19,698 nucleotides of DNA from an uncultured bacterium (GCA_945788485.1 CALZMB010000008.1:1-19698), one strand, 5' to 3'; shown: positions 1 through 8,026, counted from the first letter of the stretch. Program-made: numbers and translations. The notes: generated by a model from the letters alone, not told the origin.

Positions 1-151
1 TTCGAGGACAAATTGAAAGTTGAAGAGGGAGCGTAGCGGGCTACGTGACCGAAGCAACTTACAATTTGAACCGAAAAGAATCCAAAAGATGACAAAACGC
101 TAATCATAATTATTAACGCTATTCATCGGTGGTAATTTATAGAACCTACCT
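1..151. repeat. Partial copy of a dispersed MITE-like palindromic repeat (copy 1)
   Basis: This stretch matches the complete element at 9470-9665. Both share an inner inverted repeat (here 9-22 with 55-68), the central palindrome around GCGTAGCGGGCTACGTGACC (31-50), the segment AAAGAATCCAAAAGATG and a right end resembling TTTATAGAACC-ACCT. The left end lies outside the window. The right end is diverged from copy 2 and overlaps the 3' end of thiH, supplying its stop codon. No protein is encoded; it could act as a transcript-end hairpin for the thi operon. Confidence 0.85.
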
Positions 152-1267
152 CATGTCGAATGACGCGTCCCAGTCTTTCCACACCGGTTCGCGTCCCAGT
201 TCTTTCAGACGTTGGCAAATCACCTTCGCTGTACGCTCGTCAGAAACGGTGAACTGTTCGAGAGCTTGCGGATAAGTGTGGTATCCGCCCGGATTAACCT
301 TGCTCTCGGCAGACATCGTTGTCACGCCGAGTGTACACATATTGTCTCTGATGAAGGCTGGCTCGCGGGTTGAATAGCTTATGTCAACATCATGGTCGAA
401 GATGCGCATGGCAAACGTCGCTTGCGCCAGTTCCCTGTCAGACATGTAATAGTTCGGCTGGAAACCCTCGTTCTGCGCAGGACGCATCCTCGGGAAATTG
501 ACCGAATATTTCGTGCGCCAATAGTGTTTCTGAAGATACCGCAGATGGTATGCCATCATGGTGACATCAGTCCGCCACTCCTTCTCAAGCCCAATGAGCA
601 CACCCATGCCGATAGAGTGGACACCCGCCTGCCCCATACGGTCGAAGCCGTTGCAGCGCCATTCAAAGTTCGATTTCATGCCCATCGGGTGGTAGAGCTT
701 GTAGTTCTGCCGGTGGTATGTCTCCTGAAAGCATATCACGCCGTTGAGACCGTGACGGATAAGCTCTGCATAGTCTTCTGCTGAGAGCGGCATAACCTCT
801 ATCTTGATGTTGCTGAAGTAGCGTTTCGCGATGTCTATTGCTTTCGCCAGATACGGCACACCCGCCTTTGCGGGATTCTCTCCCGTGACAAGCAGGATGT
901 TCTCAAACGGCGCAAGCTGTTTGATGGCTTTGTATTCGTTTTCTATCTGTTCGGGGGTAAGTATGGTGCGTGCCATTGGGTTCTGACGGTGGAAGCCGCA
1001 ATAGACACATGAGTTTGAGCACGAGTTTGTGATGTATAGCGGTATGAACATCGACATGGTGCGCCCGAAACGCTCCTCAGTGTAGTGTCTTGACAATCGT
1101 GCCATTGTCTCAAGGTGGGGAGTGGCGGCAGGGGAGAGCAACGCCATGAAATCATCAACGTCACAATGCTCCTTGGCGAGCGCACGTCTCACATCGGCAT
1201 CCGTCTTGCCGGCTATGCGTTCTGTCGTTTCTTCCCAGCTGATTTTTTCTAATTCGTCTGAAAACAT
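146..1267 (-). CDS. thiH: ThiH, 2-iminoacetate synthase (tyrosine lyase, radical SAM)
   Basis: ThiH cleaves tyrosine with S-adenosylmethionine radical chemistry to give dehydroglycine and p-cresol; dehydroglycine feeds thiazole formation by ThiG. The 373-residue length is normal for the family. The radical-SAM cluster motif CX3CX2C is visible as CSNSCVYC (C83, C87, C90), followed by the expected TIM-barrel segments and a C-terminal part typical of the ThiH/BATS group (MSAESKVNPGGY). It is the last gene of the thi operon, 35 bases after the ThiF-like gene. Its final Arg codon and TAG stop (146-148) lie inside the end of the dispersed repeat, so the C-terminus may have been reset by that insertion. 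A cytosolic 4Fe-4S enzyme is expected from the family. Confidence 0.95.
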   Translation of the reverse strand: MFSDELEKISWEETTERIAGKTDADVRRALAKEHCDVDDFMALLSPAATPHLETMARLSRHYTEERFGRTMSMFIPLYITNSCSNSCVYCGFHRQNPMARTILTPEQIENEYKAIKQLAPFENILLVTGENPAKAGVPYLAKAIDIAKRYFSNIKIEVMPLSAEDYAELIRHGLNGVICFQETYHRQNYKLYHPMGMKSNFEWRCNGFDRMGQAGVHSIGMGVLIGLEKEWRTDVTMMAYHLRYLQKHYWRTKYSVNFPRMRPAQNEGFQPNYYMSDRELAQATFAMRIFDHDVDISYSTREPAFIRDNMCTLGVTTMSAESKVNPGGYHTYPQALEQFTVSDERTAKVICQRLKELGREPVWKDWDASFDMR

Positions 1268-1302
1268 TTTTATCTTGATTTGTTTTGTGGAGAAAAACCT
1301 TT

Positions 1303-2145
1303 CTACACATTGTTCTTTTTAGTGTGCTCAGCCGCCTCACGCTTGTGGCAAGGCATGAAGCTGTATTCATGCAGCTCTGTGATTGAAGGCTTGCTGCCGC
1401 ATAGCGGGCAGTCGGCATCGTGGCTGAAACTGATTGTCTGCCATTGCATCGTAAGCGCATCGAAGGTGAGCAACCTGCCGTAGAGCGGCTCGCCCGTTCC
1501 CGTCAGATGCTTTATCGCCTCTGTCGCCTGTATGGTGCCTAATATGCCAGCTATGGGCCCCAGCACACCTACTGTCGCGCAAGTCTCCACCTCGTTCTCT
1601 TCTGGAGGGTAGGGGAAGAGACAACGGTAGCAGGGCGAACCGGGACGCACTGTAGTCACCTGCCCGGAATACTTGTTTATGCCGCCCACGCAGAATGCCT
1701 TCTTCTGCATCACACAGACGTCATTGAGAAGGTATTTAGTGGCGTAGTTGTCCGTCGCATCGATGATGAAATCATAGTCTCGTATGATGTCTAAGGCATT
1801 CTCTTCGCTCAGGAAAGTGAGATGGCTTGTTGTCTCCACATCAGGGTTTAGCTCTTTTACACGCTTCTCTGCCACCTCAACCTTAGGCCGTCCGATATCA
1901 GGCGTGGCGTGTATGACCTGCCGCTGAAGGTTTGTCAGCGATACTGTATCGCCGTCAACCATGCCAAGATGTCCTACGCCGGCTGCCGCAAGATACTGCA
2001 CTATCGGCGAGCCGAGCCCGCCAATACCTACAACAAGCACTTTGGCATCAAGCAGACGTCGCTGTCCCTCGATGCCGAACTTGTCGAGGATGATGTGCCT
2101 GTCGTATCGTCTGCGTTGCTCTTTTGTCAGAGGTTGGTCCTGCAT
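1303..2145 (-). CDS. thiF: ThiF/MoeB-type sulfur-carrier adenylyltransferase (E1-like)
   Basis: The 280-residue protein has the ThiF/MoeB/HesA fold. A glycine-rich nucleotide loop GIGGLGS lies at residues 40-46, with the ATP-site segment VDGDTVSLTNLQRQ after it. Two CXXC pairs (C172/C175 as CYRC and C246/C249 as CPLC) should bind structural zinc, and the candidate catalytic Cys is C189 in ETCATVGVLGP. The family adenylates the C-terminal glycine of a ubiquitin-like sulfur carrier, here most simply ThiS from the first gene of the same operon. The start codon directly follows the thiC stop (TAAATG), which suggests translational coupling. MoeB activity on MoaD cannot be excluded from sequence, but the operon context favours ThiF. 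Confidence 0.9.
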   Translation of the reverse strand: MQDQPLTKEQRRRYDRHIILDKFGIEGQRRLLDAKVLVVGIGGLGSPIVQYLAAAGVGHLGMVDGDTVSLTNLQRQVIHATPDIGRPKVEVAEKRVKELNPDVETTSHLTFLSEENALDIIRDYDFIIDATDNYATKYLLNDVCVMQKKAFCVGGINKYSGQVTTVRPGSPCYRCLFPYPPEENEVETCATVGVLGPIAGILGTIQATEAIKHLTGTGEPLYGRLLTFDALTMQWQTISFSHDADCPLCGSKPSITELHEYSFMPCHKREAAEHTKKNNV

Positions 2146-3843
2146 TTAGTCTTTCTTGTATTTCCTTAGGTCGTGGGTGAGTTTCGCAGCACAGAAGTTC
2201 GGACCGCACATTGTGCAGTATTCGCCGTCAGTATGCCCTGCCTCTTCAAAATATTGCAGCGCGAGTTCAGGGTCTAACGACAGATGGAACTGGTCGCGCC
2301 ATCTGAAATCGAAGCGGGCTTTCGACAATGCGTTGTCTCTGATGACAGCGCCGGGATGCCCTTTCGCAAGGTCTGCTGCGTGTGCTGCTATCTTGTAGGT
2401 CACGACACCTGTACGCACATCGTTCTTGTTTGGCAGTGCAAGGTGCTCTTTTGGCGTGACATAGCAGAGCATTGCAGTGCCGAGCCATGCTATTTGTGCG
2501 CCTCCGATGGCTGATGTGATATGGTCGTAGCCCGGGGCGATGTCTGTGACGATGGGTCCCAATGTGTAGAACGGCGCTTCGTGACAGTGCGCTATCTGAC
2601 GGTCCATGTTTTCCTTTATCTTGTGCATTGGCACATGTCCGGGACCTTCGATGAATGCCTGCACGTTCTTTGCCCATGCACGGGTCACCAGTTCGCCCAT
2701 CGTGTCGAGTTCGGCAAACTGTGCCTCGTCGTTCGCGTCGGCGATACATCCGGGGCGGAGGCCGTCGCCGAGAGAGAGGGCGACGTCATATTGTGCCACT
2801 ATGTCGCAGATGTCGTCGAAGTGTTCGTAGAGGAAAGATTCCTGTTCGTGGTGCAGACACCATTTCGACATGATGCTACCGCCTCGCGACACAATGCCGC
2901 AGAGACGTTTGTCGGCAAGGTGTACGTTCTTCAGACGTATGCCGGCATGTATGGTGAAATAGTCCACGCCCTGTTCGCACTGTTCTATCAGCGTGTCTCG
3001 GTATATCTCCCACGACAGGTCTTCGACCTTGCCGTCAACTTTCTCCAAAGCCTGATAGATAGGCACCGTGCCTACCGGGACAGGGCAGTTGCGCACAATC
3101 CATTCGCGTGTCTCATGGATGTTCTCGCCTGTAGAGAGGTCCATCAGCGTGTCGCCGCCCCATTTGCACGACCATACCGCCTTGTCAACCTCTTCTTCTA
3201 TTGAAGATGTGGTGGCTGAGTTGCCGATGTTTGTATTGATTTTGACAAGGAAGTTCCTGCCAATGATCATAGGCTCGCTCTCTGGGTGGTTGATGTTTGC
3301 GGGCAATACTGCTCTTCCTGCTGCAATCTCGTCGCGCACGAACTCTGGCGTGATGTGCGACTTGATGCCCAGCTCCTCACAGTTCATGTTCTCGCGTATA
3401 GAGACATACTCCATTTCGGGCGTTATGATGCCCTGTTTTGCATATGCCATCTGTGTTATGGCTTTCCCTTTCTGTGCGCGTCGTGGCAGTTGTATGTGTT
3501 CGAAGCGTAGCTTGTCGAGCGAGTGGTCGGCTTTTCTCATACGTCCGTATTCGCTTGACACTTCCGGCAGCTGCTCTGTGTCGCCGCGTTGCATAATCCA
3601 TGTCTCGCGCATTCGAGGCAGGCCTTTCTTCAGGTCTATCTTTATGTCGGGGTCGGAGAATGGTCCGCTTGTGTCGTAAATGAGCACCGGGGCGTTAGGC
3701 GTGGTGTGCGGGATGCCGTTCTTGTCTTTTGTCACTGTAGGCGTGAGGTTCACCTTTGTCATTCCCACCTTTATTTCGGGGAAGAGTATTCCGGAGAGAT
3801 ATGTCTTTTCTCTCTTTGCGTATGCTTTGTTGTCGTTTGGCAT
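2146..3843 (-). CDS. thiC: ThiC, phosphomethylpyrimidine synthase
   Basis: ThiC converts 5-aminoimidazole ribotide to hydroxymethylpyrimidine phosphate with a 4Fe-4S cluster and SAM. The 565-residue protein is recognisable throughout, for example the N-terminal TYDTSGPFSDP-like segment (VLIYDTSGPFSDP), the central YFTIHAG and EGPGHVPMHKI blocks, and the C-terminal cluster motif CTMCGPNFC (C543, C546, C551). It is the fourth gene of the operon, 117 bases downstream of thiG and abutting the ThiF-like gene. The thiG-thiC spacer carries a hairpin and a possible internal -7 element. Nothing looks truncated. Confidence 0.97.
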   Translation of the reverse strand: MPNDNKAYAKREKTYLSGILFPEIKVGMTKVNLTPTVTKDKNGIPHTTPNAPVLIYDTSGPFSDPDIKIDLKKGLPRMRETWIMQRGDTEQLPEVSSEYGRMRKADHSLDKLRFEHIQLPRRAQKGKAITQMAYAKQGIITPEMEYVSIRENMNCEELGIKSHITPEFVRDEIAAGRAVLPANINHPESEPMIIGRNFLVKINTNIGNSATTSSIEEEVDKAVWSCKWGGDTLMDLSTGENIHETREWIVRNCPVPVGTVPIYQALEKVDGKVEDLSWEIYRDTLIEQCEQGVDYFTIHAGIRLKNVHLADKRLCGIVSRGGSIMSKWCLHHEQESFLYEHFDDICDIVAQYDVALSLGDGLRPGCIADANDEAQFAELDTMGELVTRAWAKNVQAFIEGPGHVPMHKIKENMDRQIAHCHEAPFYTLGPIVTDIAPGYDHITSAIGGAQIAWLGTAMLCYVTPKEHLALPNKNDVRTGVVTYKIAAHAADLAKGHPGAVIRDNALSKARFDFRWRDQFHLSLDPELALQYFEEAGHTDGEYCTMCGPNFCAAKLTHDLRKYKKD

Positions 3844-3960
3844 ATTAAATTAATCAAAAGTATGTTTTCCGGGCACAGCGGTGCTTTGCACAGCTCCGCT
3901 GCCGGATTGGATGATATTTGCACATGTGAGTGAATGCTGTGTTGCTGGATGCCGCTGTTG
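3844..3960 (-). promoter_or_regulatory. thiG-thiC spacer with hairpin and possible internal promoter
   Basis: Positions 3869-3881 and 3896-3905 pair (CCGG plus CAGCGG with CCGCTG plus CCGG, with a 3-base bulge). Just downstream in the minus direction, 3855-3862 reads TACTTTTG on the minus strand, which fits the Bacteroidetes -7 consensus TAnnTTTG. I see no good -33 box. The spacer could be an mRNA processing or partial termination site, a weak thiC promoter, or both. Confidence 0.35.
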
Positions 3961-4734
3961 TCAGATGTCGAGAAACGCCGTTAGCGGCGATGACGCTTCT
4001 GCGCTGTCAGAAACGGCTCCCAGCCCTGCTTCCCATGCCATTCGTCCCGCTTCCACTGCTTTTCTGAATGCGGCAGCCATAGCTACAGGGTCGCCCGCTA
4101 CGGCAATGGCTGTGTTGACGAGACAGCAGTCAGCTCCCATTTCCATTGCTTCTGCTGCATGGCTTGGCGCGCCGATGCCTGCATCAACCACGACAGGCAC
4201 TGTCGCCTGTTCGATTATGATACGAAGGAAATCTTTCATCCGCAGTCCTTTGTTTGTGCCTATTGGCGCAGCGAGAGGCATTACGGTGGCAGCTCCCGCC
4301 TCTTCGAGATGTTTGCAGAGTGTCGGGTCGGCCTGGCAGTATGGCAGCACGACGAATCCCATCTTCACAAGTTGCTCTGTGGCTTTCAGTGTCTCGACAG
4401 AATCCGGCAGCAGGTATCTCGGGTCAGGATGTATTTCCAGCTTCAGCCAGTTGGTGCCGAAAGCCTCGCGTGCCATCTGCGCGGCAAAGACCGCCTCCTC
4501 TGCATTACGCACGCCGGAGGTGTTTGGCAGAAGCTGTATGTCAGGCACTTCGGTGATATGCGTCAGCAGGTCGTCGTTGGCGTCATCAAGTTCCACACGT
4601 TTCATGGCGACAGTCACCATCTCTGTTCCACTTGCCTTGATGGCTTCGGTCATCAAGGCGTTATTGTTGAATTTCCCTGTTCCGAGGAAAAGACGTGATT
4701 TGAACTCACGTCCGGCAATGATTAGTTTCTTCAT
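3961..4734 (-). CDS. thiG: ThiG, thiazole synthase
   Basis: ThiG builds the thiazole phosphate ring from deoxyxylulose phosphate, dehydroglycine (ThiH) and ThiS thiocarboxylate. The 257-residue protein opens with LIIAGREFKSRLFLGTGKF, characteristic of the family, and has the presumed Schiff-base lysine K98 in NWLKLEIHPD. The C-terminal phosphate-binding loops PVVVDAGIGAPSHAAEAMEMGADCCLVNTA are intact. It lies 6 bases after thiE and is presumably cotranscribed with it. Length and motifs match the family. Confidence 0.97.
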   Translation of the reverse strand: MKKLIIAGREFKSRLFLGTGKFNNNALMTEAIKASGTEMVTVAMKRVELDDANDDLLTHITEVPDIQLLPNTSGVRNAEEAVFAAQMAREAFGTNWLKLEIHPDPRYLLPDSVETLKATEQLVKMGFVVLPYCQADPTLCKHLEEAGAATVMPLAAPIGTNKGLRMKDFLRIIIEQATVPVVVDAGIGAPSHAAEAMEMGADCCLVNTAIAVAGDPVAMAAAFRKAVEAGRMAWEAGLGAVSDSAEASSPLTAFLDI

Positions 4735-4740
4735 TATGTT

Positions 4741-5400
4741 TCAGTTTGGTTTTCTTACAAGTTGTTTCAGTCTCTTCATCTCGTCCGCCGGATTCTCCGC
4801 TTTTGTCACGGCTCCGCTTATTGCGATGCCGTTCATGCCGGCCTGCATGATGTCGGCGACATCGTCTTTCGTTATTCCGCCAATGGCGACGACGGGCAGG
4901 GTGATGCCTTCGTCGCGCATCGCTTGAGATATACAGCGGTATCCGTCGAGACCGATGACAGGCGCGAGATTCTTCTTCGTTGTCGTGAAGCGGAATGGTC
5001 CGCAGCCGATATAGTCTGCACCGTCTTTCCACAATCGCCGTATGTCGTCGATGGTGTTTGCCGTGCCTCCTATGATGGCATGTTCAGACAGCAGGTTTCT
5101 CGCTTCTTTTATGGGCATGTCGTTCTTCCCGAGATGCACTCCGTCAGCGCCCACCTCTTTCACGATGTCTGTCCTGTCGTCGATGATGAATATTGCATTA
5201 TGTTTTCTGCATAAGGCAAGGGCTTGACGAGCCACTGTTCTAACTTCGTCGTCAGCAGCGTCTTTCATCCTTAGCTGAATCCATCGGCATCCTCCTTCGA
5301 GCGCAGCGGATATGGCATCGAGGTGCGACATTGTGTTTGTGGCATCGGAGATGAACTGCAGGCTGAAACGTGCGTCAAGCACTGGAAGTGTCTCTTTCAT
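4741..5400 (-). CDS. thiE: ThiE, thiamin-phosphate synthase
   Basis: ThiE couples hydroxymethylpyrimidine diphosphate with thiazole phosphate to give thiamin phosphate. The 219-residue protein shows the family's TIM-barrel motifs: WIQLRMKD near the N-terminus, FIIDDRTDI, GVHLGKNDMP, YIGCGPFRFTTTKKN and VVAIGGITKDD. I chose the ATG at 5398-5400 because it starts just before the conserved barrel and lies two bases after the thiS stop. A longer reading frame extends back to 5469 but overlaps thiS out of frame and adds unrelated residues. The GGAGGA at the end of thiS sits at ribosome-binding-site distance from this ATG. Confidence 0.95.
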   Translation of the reverse strand: MKETLPVLDARFSLQFISDATNTMSHLDAISAALEGGCRWIQLRMKDAADDEVRTVARQALALCRKHNAIFIIDDRTDIVKEVGADGVHLGKNDMPIKEARNLLSEHAIIGGTANTIDDIRRLWKDGADYIGCGPFRFTTTKKNLAPVIGLDGYRCISQAMRDEGITLPVVAIGGITKDDVADIMQAGMNGIAISGAVTKAENPADEMKRLKQLVRKPN

Positions 5401-5402
5401 GC

Positions 5403-5600
5403 CTATCCTCCGAAAGCGGCCTTTATGACCGTGATGTTCATGCCTTCGTACAGTGTCGTCATTTCCCACAGTTGGCGTTTGACGATGTTGGCGTCGATGG
5501 CCACTGCAACGCCTTTCTCTGGCAGCGACATCTCGGCGGCGAGTTGCGACAGTGTGTTAGCCTCTGTCACGACATTCTTCTGGTTGACCTTTATGTTCAT
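5403..5600 (-). CDS. thiS: ThiS, sulfur carrier protein
   Basis: The 65-residue protein has a ubiquitin-like pattern and ends in the essential Gly-Gly (AAFGG). ThiF adenylates this tail, which then carries the sulfur as a thiocarboxylate to ThiG. It is the first gene of the operon, directly below the TPP riboswitch and its terminator. The first seven codons lie in a 21-bp near-perfect tandem duplication (5580-5600 and 5601-5621, 19 of 21 identical). The upstream copy has ATC where the real start has ATG. Confidence 0.94.
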   Translation of the reverse strand: MNIKVNQKNVVTEANTLSQLAAEMSLPEKGVAVAIDANIVKRQLWEMTTLYEGMNITVIKAAFGG

Positions 5601-5621
5601 GTGGTTGACCTTTATGTTGAT
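5580..5621. repeat. 21-bp tandem duplication across the thiS start
   Basis: The 21 bases at 5580-5600 (the first codons of thiS) recur at 5601-5621 with two differences. Read on the minus strand, the upper copy would encode INIKVNH in frame with thiS but lacks an ATG. This looks like a local duplication that left the original or a new start codon in the inner copy. Confidence 0.85.
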
Positions 5622-5630
5622 AATGATACG

Positions 5631-5713
5631 AAAAAAAAGTCTGCATCGTCATGTTCCTTGCTACACATATTAATATATAATAATGTGTAACAGCTGAACA
5701 TCTCGATGCAGAC
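5631..5713 (-). terminator. Long intrinsic terminator of the TPP riboswitch
   Basis: On the minus strand the arms GTCTGCATCG and CGATGCAGAC (plus-strand 5704-5713 and 5639-5648) form a 10-bp stem. It continues inward through ATGTTC/GAACAT and ACACAT/ATGTGT. Eight U residues follow (A-run at 5631-5638). An alternative pairing, AAGACAA with TTGTCT (5734-5740 with 5710-5715), would disrupt the base of the terminator and could serve as antiterminator. Confidence 0.9.
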
Positions 5714-5755
5714 AAGATAATTCGATAAGTGTATTGTCTTTTTCTTACGGTTGGT

Positions 5756-5831
5756 ATTTCCTTGCGACAGCATTATCTGCATCAAGTTCCATGGGTATAA
5801 TCTCAGCCACAGTGTAGCACCCCAATACTCT
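5756..5831 (-). promoter_or_regulatory. TPP (THI-box) riboswitch
   Basis: On the minus strand the conserved elements occur in the right order: GGGGTGC, GGCTGAGATTATACCC, GAACTTGATGCAGATAATGC and the closing GCAAGGAA. These are the P1/P2/P3 and pyrophosphate- and pyrimidine-sensing segments of the TPP riboswitch. It lies about 40 bases upstream of an intrinsic terminator and leads the thi operon, so thiamin pyrophosphate should promote premature termination. Confidence 0.97.
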
Positions 5832-5842
5832 TTTACTGTAAG

Positions 5843-5875
5843 CAAAATTACATATTTCTTTTTATTGAGCCTAAT
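5843..5875 (-). promoter_or_regulatory. Promoter of the thi operon
   Basis: The minus strand reads TAATTTTG at plus positions 5843-5850, a full match to TAnnTTTG. It is correctly placed to start transcription a few bases before the riboswitch. The -33 region (about 5870) is AT-rich but has no clear TTTG. Confidence 0.7.
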
Positions 5876-6107
5876 AATCAGTGCAAAAAGCTATGTTTTT
5901 TTTGTTTTTTTAATTCTTGTGCATCGCCTTTGCGCAAATGTTTTGAGCCTTTGGGCATATATGTCACGCTTGTATGCCCAGATCGTCAGTGCTACGGTTA
6001 AGATTCGCGGCTGCTGCGGACAGGATTCGCCACTGCTGCGGGCAGTGTTCGTTATCGGCGATTTGTGTCTCTGCCTCGCGCGTTTGTTGCTTTTAAGCCT
6101 GACGTTC
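5876..6107. other. Convergent-free spacer between the thi promoter and the acyl-CoA ligase gene end
   Basis: No gene is supported here. It contains a hairpin TGGGCATA/TATGCCCA (5952-5959 with 5973-5980) without a U-run, which might end the ligase transcript. It also contains a 22-bp tandem duplication at 6002-6023 and 6024-6045 (19 of 22 identical, GATTCGC..CTGCTGCGG.CAG). Confidence 0.5.
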
Positions 6108-7742
6108 TCAGGAGTAGAGATACCTCTTGATTGACTGTTTCGCTGTTTTCTCGAACGGGTGGTCGCAGATTTCTATCGACGAGACGAACTCGTATTGCGG
6201 TCGTTGCTGGTTCACCTCTCTCAGGTTGTTCTTCAGGATGGTGAGCAGTGCCTTGTTGTTCAGCCCCTTTGCGTATGCTTTGTCGAAGTCTGGGAAGATG
6301 AACGCCACGAGTTTGTCTTCTCTGTGTACGATGAGGCTTTCTATGATGTAGGGCTTGTTGTTGAGCAGCTGTTCAATCTCTTCTGGGTAGATGTTCTGTC
6401 CTGATGGTCCGAGCAGCATGCTCTTCTTCCGACCTTTGATGAACAGGCATCCGTCGTTGTCAAGCACTCCCATGTCTCCGGTGTGATACCACGGGTATGG
6501 GCTGTGCGGCAACTGAGTGTGTTCTGCCTTGTCGGAGAGCGTCTCCATTGTGATGTCCGGGTTTTTGTAGTAGCCCAGCATGACGTTCTTTCCTGTGCAT
6601 ATCACTTCTCCGGGAATGTTCTGCGGGTCGGGGCTGTCAATCTTGACCGTCATGTTCTTCACTATTTCGCCGCATGATTTCCTCTTGTGCTTCTTGTAGT
6701 CGGAGACGCTGATGAGGGGCGCGCATTCTGTAGCTCCGTATGCTACAGTGATGGGGAAGTTTATGCTCTGCAGGAAATCCTCTATCTGTCCGTTGAGAGC
6801 CGCTCCTCCGACGACGACCTGATAGATGTTTCCGCCAAAGATGTTCTTTGCCTGACGCAGGACGTAGCTCTTCATCAGTCTGCCGAGAAGTGGAATGCTG
6901 CACAAAACCTTTTTTCTATTCCCTGCCATGAGGGGCAGAATCTTTGCGCGCACCATCTTCTCCAATACCATCGGCACAGTCATCAGTATGCGTGGCTGTA
7001 TATCATTGAACGCCTGTTCGACTATTGACGGTGAGGGTTGTCGCATCAGCACGGTGATGTGGCATCCCATGGCAAAGCCCCAGATGTGGTCCATCATCAG
7101 TCCGTACATGTGTGCCATAGGCAGTATGGAGAGGATGTTTGTGCCCGGTGTGAGAATGTCGCCGAATTCGTCGTAGCCATGTTCGAGATTGCTGTGCAGC
7201 GACCTGTATGGCAGCATGACGCCTTTCGAGAATCCTGTTGTGCCTGAAGTGTAGTTCAAGACGCACAGGTCGTCTTCTGATTTCTCTGCTTCGAAATGCA
7301 GGTCAGAGATGTTGAAGTCTGCCTCGTTGCCCTCAGGCAGTGTGATGTCTTCAATCTTCAGCATGGCGACATCTCCGGGCATGGCTTTCGGGTCGAGCAG
7401 CTTGCGCACGTTTCTGCCAGAGAAGAGTATGCGCGACTCGCTGTGTTCGAGAATGTGATAGATTTGTTCCGGACGGAAGTCCTTCAGAATGGGTACGGCT
7501 ACAGCTCCGTATGACACCACTGCCATGAATGCGATGACCCACCTTGCGGAGTTCTGCCCGCACAGGGCGATGCGGTCGCCGCGCTCTATGCCTTGTGTCT
7601 TGAAGATGTTGTGGTAGTGGTTTATGATGATAGCTACATCCTTGTATGTGAACGAGTCGCCCTTATAGTCGCTCAGGGCGTTGCGATGCCAGTTGTCGTG
7701 TATGCTTTTTTCAATAGTTTTTATGAAGCTGTTGTCTGCCAT
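6108..7742 (-). CDS. Long-chain acyl-CoA ligase (AMP-binding enzyme)
   Basis: This 544-residue protein belongs to the ANL adenylating superfamily and most resembles FadD-type fatty acid:CoA ligases. The ATP P-loop YTSGTTGFSKGV is at about residues 164-175. It is followed by MAHMYGLM, VAYGATECAPL, the WYHTGDMG adenylate-binding motif and the C-terminal KGRKKSMLLGPSGQNIYPEEIE hinge region ending near K-rich KTAKQSIKRYLY. It should activate a fatty acid to acyl-AMP and then acyl-CoA. I chose the ATG at 7740-7742 (MADNSF), because the extra 25 residues upstream overlap the promoter. It is a single-gene unit divergent from the lysozyme-like gene. The exact substrate cannot be told from sequence. 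Confidence 0.9.
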   Translation of the reverse strand: MADNSFIKTIEKSIHDNWHRNALSDYKGDSFTYKDVAIIINHYHNIFKTQGIERGDRIALCGQNSARWVIAFMAVVSYGAVAVPILKDFRPEQIYHILEHSESRILFSGRNVRKLLDPKAMPGDVAMLKIEDITLPEGNEADFNISDLHFEAEKSEDDLCVLNYTSGTTGFSKGVMLPYRSLHSNLEHGYDEFGDILTPGTNILSILPMAHMYGLMMDHIWGFAMGCHITVLMRQPSPSIVEQAFNDIQPRILMTVPMVLEKMVRAKILPLMAGNRKKVLCSIPLLGRLMKSYVLRQAKNIFGGNIYQVVVGGAALNGQIEDFLQSINFPITVAYGATECAPLISVSDYKKHKRKSCGEIVKNMTVKIDSPDPQNIPGEVICTGKNVMLGYYKNPDITMETLSDKAEHTQLPHSPYPWYHTGDMGVLDNDGCLFIKGRKKSMLLGPSGQNIYPEEIEQLLNNKPYIIESLIVHREDKLVAFIFPDFDKAYAKGLNNKALLTILKNNLREVNQQRPQYEFVSSIEICDHPFEKTAKQSIKRYLYS

Positions 7743-7804
7743 TTGTCTTTGTCGTGTATTGTTCCAAAAAGTAAGAAAATTGTATTGTAATACCGAAATT
7801 GGTG

Positions 7805-7812
7805 CAAAATTA
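7805..7812 (-). promoter_or_regulatory. -7 box for the acyl-CoA ligase gene
   Basis: The minus strand reads TAATTTTG here, matching TAnnTTTG, about 60 bases upstream of the chosen ATG. The -33 region is not well conserved. Confidence 0.6.
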
Positions 7813-8026
7813 CACATTTTTCTTCATATATCACCATCTTTATATCCTTTTTTTCTTCCTTTGCCGCATAATCGTCTTCTCTGTCAGCTTTTGCAGGCTG
7901 TGTATTCTTGTCTTGCCGCCCTTTACGGCGGTGTTTCCCATGTCCTCGAGAATGGCTGTCAGACGTTGGCGTGGAGTTGATATATGATAAATAATGACAC
8001 TAAAATATTAAATTACTGACAGTTAT
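7813..8026. other. Intergenic spacer between divergent promoters
   Basis: I see no gene. A small hairpin CCGCC-CTTTAC-GGCGG occurs at 7916-7931. The rest is AT-rich near both ends, as expected for divergent promoters. Confidence 0.5.

Noticed and set aside
2521..3204. Long plus-strand frame inside thiC
   Set aside because: It lies entirely antisense to a complete, well conserved thiC and has no recognisable protein features.
5612..5845. 77-codon minus-strand frame over the thi leader
   Set aside because: It covers the TPP riboswitch and terminator hairpin, so its openness is explained by RNA elements, not protein.
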